Below the pieces are notes generated by a model. It was not told where the DNA came from. It made no database searches and saw nothing but the letters and a program-made list of their open reading frames with translations. DNA of 64,000 nt from Acidobacteriota bacterium (GTDB lineage: Bacteria; Acidobacteriota; Terriglobia; Terriglobales; Acidobacteriaceae). A program made the translations under genes and the position numbers. Location of the stretch: assembly GCA_021780315.1 (NCBI GenBank), contig JAJXYY010000028.1, positions 43,845 to 107,844 on the forward strand, written 5' to 3'. Of this stretch, positions 9,446 through 15,983 are shown piece by piece. The first letter of the stretch is position 1, and the number at the start of each line of letters is the position of its first letter.

Positions 9446-10327
9446 TTACTGCAGATGAGCAGGCGTGGAGAGCTTCATGACGAGGCACTTGGCCGCGCCG
9501 CCGGCCTTGAGGAACTCGGAGAGGGTGACTTCGATGACGTGGAAGCCGCGCGACTCCAACTGGGTGCGGAGGCTGGGGGTGATGTTGTTGAGGATGATGG
9601 TGCGATCGACGTTGACGGCGTTGCAGGCGAAGCGGGTGGCATCTTCTTCGGTGACGATGATGCGTTGGTCGGGGGTGTAGAAGGCCTCGATGGCAGCGCG
9701 GGATTCAGCACTGAAGGCTTCTGGAAAGTAGAGGACCGAGCCGTCGGTGAGCGGCGCAAAGCAGGTGTCCAGGTGGTAGAAGCGTGGGTCGATGAGGTGG
9801 AGCGAGATGACCTGCACGGGCCAGAGGGTGGTGAGGGCATGGTGGCTGGAGTGGGCGGTACGGGGGCCTTCGCCGACGAAGAGAGTAGAGCCATCGGTGG
9901 AGAAGAGGGCGTCGCCTTCGCCTTCAAAAGGGGTGGAGCGGGGGGTATCGACGACGGTGTAGCCGGCGCGCTGGAACCAACTGCGGAAGTGGGGCTCTTC
10001 TCCCTGACGCTCGGGGTGGAAGAAGCTGGAGAGGGCGACGATGCCGTTGCGCTCGAGGCCGGCGTTGGCAGTAAAGACCATGTCGGGCGAGCCGGGCTGG
10101 GGCTCGACGAGTTGCACGTCGGCGATGGAGGAGACGGCCTGATAGAGGTGGTGCCACTGCTCGGCGGCGCGCTCGCGGGAGGAGGCGTGGACGTTGCCAG
10201 CCATCCAGGGGTTGATGACGTAGTTGACGTCGTAGAGCGTGGGGGGGCACATGAGGAAGACCTGGCGGGTGGGCAGAACGCTGAGGAAGGGCTGGGTGGC
10301 GGCGAGGTCGAGGGTGTGGGTGCTCAT
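9446..10327 (-). CDS. Amidinotransferase-fold hydrolase, arginine dihydrolase (ArgZ/AgrE)-like
   Basis: A 293-residue protein of the guanidino-group-modifying fold (DDAH/arginine deiminase/amidinotransferase superfamily). Visible sites are MCPPTLYDVNYVINPWMAGN at the N-terminus, PDMVFTANAG (with an Asn where arginine dihydrolases carry their specificity residue), FYHLDTCF with the catalytic His, and GGAAKCLVMKL with the catalytic Cys near the C-terminus. The N-terminal motif resembles the catalytic domain of cyanobacterial ArgZ/AgrE, which turns arginine into ornithine, CO2 and ammonia. The C-terminal part of AgrE is absent. A DDAH-type activity is the alternative. Start 10327 follows GGAGATCC. 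Confidence 0.8.
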   Translation of the reverse strand: MSTHTLDLAATQPFLSVLPTRQVFLMCPPTLYDVNYVINPWMAGNVHASSRERAAEQWHHLYQAVSSIADVQLVEPQPGSPDMVFTANAGLERNGIVALSSFFHPERQGEEPHFRSWFQRAGYTVVDTPRSTPFEGEGDALFSTDGSTLFVGEGPRTAHSSHHALTTLWPVQVISLHLIDPRFYHLDTCFAPLTDGSVLYFPEAFSAESRAAIEAFYTPDQRIIVTEEDATRFACNAVNVDRTIILNNITPSLRTQLESRGFHVIEVTLSEFLKAGGAAKCLVMKLSTPAHLQ

Positions 10328-10387
10328 AAAATGCGGATCTCCAAGTAAGAGCTTGGCAGACGCGCAAAGGTGCGTCAATGCTAATGA

Positions 10388-10430
10388 TTATGCATATGCG
10401 GGTGGATATTTATGCAGGATTTCTTGTGCA
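10388..10430. promoter_or_regulatory. Phased TTATGCA repeats upstream of the arginine-dihydrolase-like gene
   Basis: TTATGCA occurs at 10388 and 10410, 22 bp or about two helical turns apart, and TTGTGCA occurs at 10424. The stretch is unusually AT-rich for this genome and lies 60-100 bp upstream of the start at 10327. It could be an operator or promoter; no known box is recognised. Confidence 0.3.
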
Positions 10431-10481
10431 TGTTTTGGTTACATGTTGTGTGGCGGAGTGGAGTTTTTCTGGATGCAATGA

Positions 10482-10520
10482 ACCCGCCTGGCGCCGGATG
10501 AAGCAGGTCGCGAGGCGGGT
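10482..10520 (-). terminator. Terminator-like hairpin after the HPPD gene
   Basis: ACCCGCCT (10482-10489) and AGGCGGGT (10513-10520) pair perfectly 22 bp past the HPPD stop. The minus strand continues with TTCATTG, so the U-tract is weak. Confidence 0.6.
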
Positions 10521-10541
10521 GCCGGGAGGGATGACTATGGG

Positions 10542-11675
10542 TTAGAGGTTGCCGCGGAGCTCTTGTTCGCGCTCGATGGCTTCGAAGAGAGCCTTGAAGT
10601 TGCCTTTGCCGAAGCTGCGGGAGCCTTTGCGCTGGATGATCTCGTAGAAGACGGTGGGGCGGTCTTCGACAGGGCGGGTGAAGATCTGGAGCATGTAACC
10701 TTCGTTGTCACGATCTACGAGGATGCCGAGGCGCTCGAGTTCTTCGATGGGCTCGTCGATGGTGCCGACGCGGCTCTGGAGCTGGGTGTAGTAGGAGTGG
10801 GGTACGGTGAGGAACTCGATTCCCTGCTGCTGGAGTGCGGAGACAGTGGCGAGGATGTCTGCGGTGGCGAGGGCGATATGCTGGACGCCGGGGCCCTGGT
10901 AGAAGTCGAGGTACTCTTCGATCTGGGACTTGCGGCGGCCTTCGGCGGGCTCGTTGATGGGGAATTTGACGTAGCCGTTGCCGTTGGCCATGACCTTGGA
11001 CATGAGGGCGGAGTACTCGGTGGAGATGTCGTTGTCGTCGAAGTGCTGGTAGAGCTGGAAGCCCATGACGTGGCCGTAGAAGTCGACCCACTCGTTCATG
11101 GCGTTCCAGCCGACGTTGCCGACGCAGTGGTCGATGTGGAGGAGGCCTACGGGACGGGCGACGGGATCGTGGGGGATGGCACGGTAGCCGGGGAAGAAGG
11201 GCCCGTTGTAGTGGCCGCGCTCGACGAAGGTGTGGATGGTGTCTCCATAGGCGGCGATGCTGGCGATGGTGACACGGCCATGCTCGTCGGCGAGTTCGGT
11301 GGGCTCCTGGATGCTGCGGGCGCCGCGGCGGGTGGTTTCGAGCCAGGCCTGGTGTGCGTCGTCGACCCAGAGGGCGATGGAGCGGACGCCGTCGCCGTGG
11401 GTGTGGACGTGGCGGGCGATATCGGAGTCGGGGCGGAGGGCAGTGGTGAGGACGAAGCGGACCTTGCCCTGCTGGAGGACGTAGGAGGCGCGGTCGCGCT
11501 GGCCGGTTTCGGGCCCGGCGTAGGCGACGAGCGACATGCCGAAGGCGGCGCGATAGAAGTAGGCGGCCTGGCGGGCGTTGCCGACGTAGAACTCTACGTG
11601 ATCGGTGCCTTTGAGGGGGAGGAAGTCGGTGGTGGGAGTGGCTGCGAGAGGGTCAAGGTGTGCTGGTGTGGCCAT
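10542..11675 (-). CDS. hppD: 4-hydroxyphenylpyruvate dioxygenase
   Basis: A 377-residue, two-VOC-domain Fe(II) enzyme that converts 4-hydroxyphenylpyruvate to homogentisate in tyrosine breakdown. The iron ligands are visible: His about 180 in HIDHCVGNV, His in PGVQHIALAT, and Glu in VFYEIIQRKG. The C-terminus RSFGKGNFKALFEAIEREQ is typical of the family. GGAGACTCCCC precedes the ATG at 11675. No homogentisate dioxygenase or FAH proper lies next to it. A terminator-like hairpin follows. Confidence 0.96.
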   Translation of the reverse strand: MATPAHLDPLAATPTTDFLPLKGTDHVEFYVGNARQAAYFYRAAFGMSLVAYAGPETGQRDRASYVLQQGKVRFVLTTALRPDSDIARHVHTHGDGVRSIALWVDDAHQAWLETTRRGARSIQEPTELADEHGRVTIASIAAYGDTIHTFVERGHYNGPFFPGYRAIPHDPVARPVGLLHIDHCVGNVGWNAMNEWVDFYGHVMGFQLYQHFDDNDISTEYSALMSKVMANGNGYVKFPINEPAEGRRKSQIEEYLDFYQGPGVQHIALATADILATVSALQQQGIEFLTVPHSYYTQLQSRVGTIDEPIEELERLGILVDRDNEGYMLQIFTRPVEDRPTVFYEIIQRKGSRSFGKGNFKALFEAIEREQELRGNL

Positions 11676-11818
11676 GGGGAGTCTCCGGTAGTTCGATGCA
11701 GGGATGAGGATATGACGAAGAGGTGGGAGTTGGCTAGGGAGGCGGCTTTTGACGGGGTGAAGGTGGTGGATTGGGTGGGTAGTAGTGGCTTGTAGACTGG
11801 CAGAGACGAGGTAGAGAT

Positions 11819-12418
11819 ATGGAGCAGGTGTTTGTGGATGGGATGGTGGCGGAGCCGCTGGTGGTGTTTCGGGAGTGGATGGCGGCGGCCGAGGCGAGTG
11901 AGCCGAACGATGCCAATGCGGTGGCGCTGGCGACGGCGACGCGGGAGGGATCGCCTTCGGTACGGATGGTGCTGATGAAGCGGGTGGATGAGCGCGGGTT
12001 CGCGTTCTATACCAATGCGGAGAGCCAGAAGGGCCGGGAGCTGGACGAGAATCCGCAGGCGGCGATGTGCTTCCACTGGAAGACGTTGCGGCGGCAGGTG
12101 CGGGTGGAAGGAACGGTGACGCGGTTGCCTGCGGCGGATGCGGATGCTTACTTCCACAGTCGATCGCGGGGGAGCCAGCGGGCGGCGGTGGCTTCGGCGC
12201 AGAGTCGTCCGCTGGCGAGCCGGGAGGAGTTGGAGGCGAAGGTGCGAGAGCTGGAGGCGGCTTATCCGGGGGAGATTCCGCGGCCGGCGCACTGGCTGGG
12301 GTATGTGCTGCGGCCGGAGCGAATTGAGTTTTGGCAGGATGGGGCGCACCGGTTGCATGACCGGATGGCGTTTGTGCGGCGAGGTGAGGGGTGGGAGGGG
12401 GTTCGGCTGAATCCGTAG
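11819..12418 (+). CDS. pdxH: Pyridoxamine/pyridoxine 5'-phosphate oxidase
   Basis: A 199-residue FMN enzyme for the last step of pyridoxal phosphate synthesis and salvage. It shows the PdxH landmarks: EPNDANAVALATA, PSVRMVLMKRVDERGFAFYTN, CFHWKTLRRQVRVEG, SQRAAVASAQSRPL and the C-terminal PERIEFWQDGAHRLHDR ending VRLNP. Purine-rich GAGGTAGAGAT precedes the start. It is convergent with dgt, with 5 bp between the stop codons. Confidence 0.96.
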   Translation: MEQVFVDGMVAEPLVVFREWMAAAEASEPNDANAVALATATREGSPSVRMVLMKRVDERGFAFYTNAESQKGRELDENPQAAMCFHWKTLRRQVRVEGTVTRLPAADADAYFHSRSRGSQRAAVASAQSRPLASREELEAKVRELEAAYPGEIPRPAHWLGYVLRPERIEFWQDGAHRLHDRMAFVRRGEGWEGVRLNP

Positions 12419-12423
12419 GGCGG

Positions 12424-13605
12424 TTATCTGCGGACGGTGCGCTTGATCTGGGCGTACTGGAGGAGGATGAAGGCGTCGGTCATGCCGGCGATGTAGTCGG
12501 CTACGGTGCGGGCGAGGCCTTCGGTCTGCATCTCTTCGAAGTAGGCGGGGGGAAGCTCTTCGGGTTCGGCGATCCAGTAGTTGAAGAGAGCGGTGACGAC
12601 TTCCTCGGCTTTGTCGTGCTCGATTTCGAGATCGCGGCAGGTGTAGAGGGTTTCGTAGAGGTAGCGTTTTTCCTGGAGACGCTCGGCCTCGGCCTGGGGG
12701 GAGAAGGTGGCGAGGCGGGCGGGGTGGTTGCGGATGTCTTCGAGGCAGGTGGCGCCGATGGCGTGGGTGTTGTGGCGGGTGGTGGCGATGAGGTCGTCGG
12801 TGAGGACGTTCTGCATGAGTTGCAGGGCCTCGTTGAAGAGGTACTTCTCTTCCACGCCGGGGTGTTGCTGCTCGACGATGAGGTAGCAGCGGGCGAGGAT
12901 ATCGACGTGTTCGCGGATGTGGGAGATTTCGAGCAGGCCGGATTCGACGCCGTCGTCGAGGTCGGCGGTGAGGTAGGCGATCTCGTCGGCGAGGTCGATG
13001 ATCTGGGCTTCGAGGGGTGGACGGCGGTCGAGGAAGTAGGGGGAGAGTTCGGGGTGCTGATCGGCGGTGTAGTCGCGGGAGTGCTTGACGATGCCTTCGC
13101 GGACGCCGAGGGTGAGGTTGAGGCCGCGATGGGCGGCGTAGCGCTGCTCGAAGTGCTCGACGATGCGGAGGGCATGGAGGTTGTGGTCGAAGCGGCGACC
13201 GTGGGCTTGGAGGCAGGTGTCGAGGGCGCGCTCGCCGGCGTGTCCGAAGGGCGGGTGGCCGATGTCGTGGACGAGGGCGAGGGTTTCGGCGAGGTCTTCG
13301 TTGAGGCCGAGTGCGGCGGCGGCGGCGCGGGCGATCTGGGCGACTTCGATGGTGTGGGTGAGGCGGGAACGGAAGTGATCGGAGGCGCGACTGGTGAAGA
13401 CCTGAGTTTTGCCAGCGAGGCGGCGGAAGGCGCGAGACTGGACGATACGTTCGCGGTCGCGCTGGAAGGAGGTGCGCGACGGACGGGCAGGAGCGGGATA
13501 AACACGGCTGAGGAGCGGGTCCGAGGCGTCGCCGACGACGGCACAGGGCTGGAGCGAGAGTGGGCTGATGGGATGGGCTGCGATGGTGCGTTCGGTGTGT
13601 GACAC
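12424..13605 (-). CDS. dgt: Deoxyguanosinetriphosphate triphosphohydrolase-like protein (HD domain)
   Basis: A 393-residue HD-domain dNTP triphosphohydrolase. The metal site is visible as His84 in RLTHTIEVAQ and the HD pair 113-114 in LVHDIGHPPFGHAGE; RVYPAPARPSRTSFQRDRER at the N-terminus is typical of the dgt type-2 subfamily. Such enzymes release tripolyphosphate from dNTPs and tune dNTP pools or phage defence. The start codon is GTG at 13605 with a G-rich GGAGGGGGG stretch 12 bp upstream. It ends tail-to-tail with pdxH. Confidence 0.93.
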   Translation of the reverse strand: MSHTERTIAAHPISPLSLQPCAVVGDASDPLLSRVYPAPARPSRTSFQRDRERIVQSRAFRRLAGKTQVFTSRASDHFRSRLTHTIEVAQIARAAAAALGLNEDLAETLALVHDIGHPPFGHAGERALDTCLQAHGRRFDHNLHALRIVEHFEQRYAAHRGLNLTLGVREGIVKHSRDYTADQHPELSPYFLDRRPPLEAQIIDLADEIAYLTADLDDGVESGLLEISHIREHVDILARCYLIVEQQHPGVEEKYLFNEALQLMQNVLTDDLIATTRHNTHAIGATCLEDIRNHPARLATFSPQAEAERLQEKRYLYETLYTCRDLEIEHDKAEEVVTALFNYWIAEPEELPPAYFEEMQTEGLARTVADYIAGMTDAFILLQYAQIKRTVRR

Positions 13606-13612
13606 GGGCTAC

Positions 13613-13680
13613 CCCCCCTCCCCCATAATTTGGCTAAAGTCTTGGGATGATTGACTTTAGGCTTGGACTTCTGTGGTGCC
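13613..13680. repeat. Dispersed intergenic repeat, copy 1
   Basis: A C-rich block is followed by TAAAGTCTT, an AT-rich spacer, TTAGG and TTGGAC. The same order occurs at 22632-22738. The element sits just upstream of dgt and within the 306-bp gap 13606-13911, which otherwise holds a terminator and two REP hairpins and no gene. Confidence 0.5.
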
Positions 13681-13686
13681 TGGTCA

Positions 13687-13713
13687 AAACAAAAGCCCGG
13701 TGTTTGCCGGGCT
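13687..13713 (-). terminator. Rho-independent terminator upstream of dgt
   Basis: On the minus strand AGCCCGG (13713-13707), a 6-base loop and CCGGGCT (13700-13694) form a perfect 7-bp stem followed by TTTGTTTTG. It would stop leftward transcripts from the transposase region before they reach dgt. Confidence 0.78.
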
Positions 13714-13774
13714 GCCTGTGGTTGTAAGTATAGCAGTGGCGTCAAGCTGGGTTGGATTGGGTGGAGGGGGGAAT

Positions 13775-13800
13775 CCCATGTCTCAGAAGCGAGACATGGG
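13775..13800. repeat. REP hairpin, copy A
   Basis: CCCATGTCTC-AGAAGC-GAGACATGGG is a perfect 10-bp stem with a 6-base loop, followed by the conserved tail GCACCCAGAG. It is one of three copies in the same orientation around the REP-associated transposase gene; this one is at the gene's 3' side. Confidence 0.85.
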
Positions 13801-13859
13801 GCACCCAGAGCATGGGCGGGTGGAACTGGGCTTCGTGTGGGTTTGGGGCTGGGGGAAAT

Positions 13860-13885
13860 CCCATGTCTCAGACGCGAGACATGGG
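13860..13885. repeat. REP hairpin, copy B
   Basis: Same 10-bp stem as copy A with loop AGACGC, followed by the same GCACCCAGAG tail. It begins 85 bp after copy A and 27 bp from the end of the transposase gene. Confidence 0.85.
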
Positions 13886-13911
13886 GCACCCAGAGTTGGG
13901 GAGGGGTGGAT

Positions 13912-14427
13912 TTAGGGATGGGTTGGGGAGTTCGGGGTGGCGCGGTCTCTTCTGGAGGCGGTCCAGTCGGATTCGATTTCTACCGGGCCTATGTGGCCGA
14001 AGGCGTAGTGGCGGAAGCTGGACCAGTTCCAGTCCTGAGGTTGGGACACCAGACCGCGACGGACGGGGTTCCAGTGCATGTAGTGGAGTTTTTCTTCACG
14101 CTTGGCTGGGTTGTGGACGTTGAAGTCGTAGTAACGCGCCTGCCAGAAGGGACGCTGCGGGCTTTGGACAGAGACCGAGAGTTTGAGCGCCTGGATGGCC
14201 TTGGAGAGGAGGGCCTGGCTGGGCTCGCTGGTCATGAGGTGGATGTGCTCAGGCATGAGGACCTAGCCGGAGACGACGAAGCCGTAGCGGAGGCGCATGG
14301 TTTCGAGGGAGTGCTCGAAGGCGTCTTTCTGCTGGGCGGAGGCGAGATAGGGTCGTCTGCGGTAGCAACTCCAGGTGAGGAAGTGGAAGCCGCCGGTGTG
14401 GTGGTAACGGACTAGACCCTTAGTCAT
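13912..14427 (-). pseudogene. REP-associated tyrosine transposase (RAYT), interrupted by one amber codon
   Basis: Two frame-matched halves together make an IS200/Y1-type RAYT of about 171 codons. The upstream half (from the ATG at 14427) has YHHTGGFHFLTWSCYRRRPYL and ends LRYGFVVSG; the downstream half starts VLMPEHIHLMTSEP, which holds the HUH metal motif HIH, and continues to LHYMHWNPVRRGLV. The only break is TAG at 14265-14263, at the place where relatives have Tyr (GYVLMPEHIHL). One base change would restore the gene. No frameshift or other decay is seen, so inactivation is recent, or the stop is read through. Three matching REP hairpins flank it. Confidence 0.88.
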
Positions 14428-14470
14428 GGAGAGAGGATACGCGACGTTGAGCGTCCGTGGTGCTTTGAGA

Positions 14471-14496
14471 CCCATGTCTCAGAAACGAGACATGGG
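14471..14496. repeat. REP hairpin, copy C
   Basis: Same stem as copies A and B with loop AGAAAC and the same GCACCCAGAG tail. It lies 43 bp upstream of the transposase start and forms the 3' end of the small secreted-protein gene on the minus strand. Confidence 0.85.
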
Positions 14497-14805
14497 GCAC
14501 CCAGAGTATGGGAGGTGGTTAGACCTGGGCCACCCGCCATCTAGCAGATCGAACGTGATCTTGCCGCCGATTCCGAAGGCGGTTGAGTCTGTTTCTAAAC
14601 CCATCTTGACGTCTACGCGGCCACTGGCAGCCAAGCGCGCCGACCCTCTCACCCATTGTCCGTGACGGCCACGAGCAAGAGCGCAATCTCCCCTCCCCCA
14701 CACCCCCGGATCGTTGTGGCACACAAGAACTATGGCTTGAGCGTGAGCGTTAGCGCTGGCTGCCAGACACACGATTGCTAGGCAGCTAAGAAGAACTGAT
14801 TTCAT
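14479..14805 (-). CDS. Small secreted protein of unknown function, candidate immunity partner
   Basis: A 108-residue protein with a clear signal peptide (MKSVLLSCLAIVCLAASANAHA) and a mature part that includes VLVCHNDPGVWG, a basic stretch, and GRVDVKMGLETDSTAFGIGG. The last six residues and the stop codon come from REP hairpin C, so insertion of the repeat has replaced or redefined the original C-terminus. It overlaps the upstream membrane-protein gene by ATGA, so the two are translationally coupled. No family is recognised. Its place behind an L,D-transpeptidase-type Rhs tip makes a periplasmic immunity role a reasonable guess only. Confidence 0.65.
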   Translation of the reverse strand: MKSVLLSCLAIVCLAASANAHAQAIVLVCHNDPGVWGRGDCALARGRHGQWVRGSARLAASGRVDVKMGLETDSTAFGIGGKITFDLLDGGWPRSNHLPYSGCPMSRF

Positions 14806-15119
14806 AGACCCTCCTGTGGTTTAGAGCCATGTCTGAAGACGAGCCGGAAGAGTTTCACGATGGCGAACCAGATGATCCCGTTTATGACAACAGCGGTCAG
14901 AGCCGAGAGTAAACCGAGGGCAACTAACCCCAAGGGGCCTCTCCAGAGCAAGCTCTGGATTAGCCAGCCACCCAAGAAGTTGCCGGGACATAGCAGGATC
15001 AGCGCCGTCCCCCACATCGGTATTCCCATGGCTGACGGTGCGTGCGGCCATAGCGCTAAGCACGCTATGCCGACGAGCTGAACCACGAGGAAGACGACAA
15101 GCACTTTACGGTTCTTCAT
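14802..15119 (-). CDS. Small membrane protein of unknown function, candidate immunity partner
   Basis: A 105-residue protein with three hydrophobic segments: VLVVFLVVQLVGIACLAL at the N-terminus, then WGTALILLCPGNFLGGWLI, then VALGLLSALTAVVINGIIWF, and a basic C-terminus. It begins 9 bp after the Rhs-tip gene and overlaps the next gene by 4 bp, so the three form one transcription unit. I recognise no family. Base composition is balanced between strands, unlike most neighbours. Confidence 0.7.
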   Translation of the reverse strand: MKNRKVLVVFLVVQLVGIACLALWPHAPSAMGIPMWGTALILLCPGNFLGGWLIQSLLWRGPLGLVALGLLSALTAVVINGIIWFAIVKLFRLVFRHGSKPQEGL

Positions 15120-15128
15120 GTCATCCCC

Positions 15129-15956
15129 CTATGGCGTGGTGCCGATGATGATCTTGTTTCCGGCTGGGTTCGGCATGATGCTGTGCAGGTCTATGTCGTC
15201 TCGGTTACACATGCGTATGCAGCCGTGAGAAGTCGGGCTAAGGAAGAGAGCGTTACCCCATGTTGACGGACTCCAGCCTGGCCCCATCGTTCCGTGGATG
15301 AAGATGCCTCTACCGTCTAGCTCCTTGATGTGAAGTTGGTACGGCCCGAAGGCATTTCCGCCAAGGACTGTTTTGCTCCACGGCGTATTTGCGGCATTGC
15401 CGTACAGGGTCGAGACGTGATCTTTTTCCCAACTCTTCGCAGTGAAGGTCCCTGTCGGCGTCACATGTCCGTCGCCGCCAACTACGACGCTTGCAGTTAG
15501 AAGCGTCGTGGCCTCCTTGTCGCCTTTGTTCATTCCGGTGACGGTGAGCGTACCCTTCGACGTTTTTGGATCGTAGGTGACAGTGATCGTGCAAGTGCTG
15601 AACTTCTTATCGCCCGCCTGACATCCTGCCATTCCAGTGGGATCGGTGTGGCTCATCGGATTGTTATTCACATAGGCGTACATGTTGAGGTTCTGAGGAT
15701 TTCCGATCCACTCCTCGAACTTCTTGTGGGACTCTTCTTCCTCTTCCTCGCTGCTGCCTTCGGGAGGATGTTGCCAGCCTAACCACGGGATCGGATCGGG
15801 CGACATCCAGCGCCCCATCGTAGACGCATAGTAGCGAGCTGGGAATTCATCCAGACCGCTTTCTGCATCGCGTTCTTTGCCGGTAGAACGGGATGAGACT
15901 CGTGTTAGCGCGAGTTGGGAACTTTGGATGCAGTCGTAGTTGAATGTGGACTGCAT
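15129..15956 (-). CDS. Rhs core tip fused to an L,D-transpeptidase (YkuD-type) domain
   Basis: A 275-residue protein. Residues 25-110 are the RHS repeat-associated core end: TGKERDAESGLDEF, ARYYASTMGRWMSPDP and NLNMYAYVNNNPMSHTDPTG, with an acidic EEEEEE insert near 70. Residues 120-270 look like a YkuD domain: TPTGTFTA, then FIHGTMGP with His221, then SPTSHGCIRMCN with His244, Cys246 and Arg248, the full catalytic signature. In Rhs proteins the part after the core is the variable toxin. The long YD-repeat N-terminus is absent, so this is an orphan tip or a mini-gene. GGAGAAC lies 12 bp before the ATG. Two small envelope genes follow immediately. Confidence 0.85.
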   Translation of the reverse strand: MQSTFNYDCIQSSQLALTRVSSRSTGKERDAESGLDEFPARYYASTMGRWMSPDPIPWLGWQHPPEGSSEEEEEESHKKFEEWIGNPQNLNMYAYVNNNPMSHTDPTGMAGCQAGDKKFSTCTITVTYDPKTSKGTLTVTGMNKGDKEATTLLTASVVVGGDGHVTPTGTFTAKSWEKDHVSTLYGNAANTPWSKTVLGGNAFGPYQLHIKELDGRGIFIHGTMGPGWSPSTWGNALFLSPTSHGCIRMCNRDDIDLHSIMPNPAGNKIIIGTTP

Positions 15957-15983
15957 CGTAAGGATGTTCTCCGGGAGATGGGT

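Noticed and set aside
13775..14496. Three similar hairpins considered as a CRISPR array
   Set aside because: The spacing is irregular (85 and 611 bp), the copies flank a RAYT gene, and no cas gene is present; REP elements explain them.
15129..15956. Full Rhs/YD-repeat toxin with type VI delivery
   Set aside because: No YD repeats, PAAR, VgrG or other secretion gene is present in the window; only the core tip and toxin-like domain are seen.
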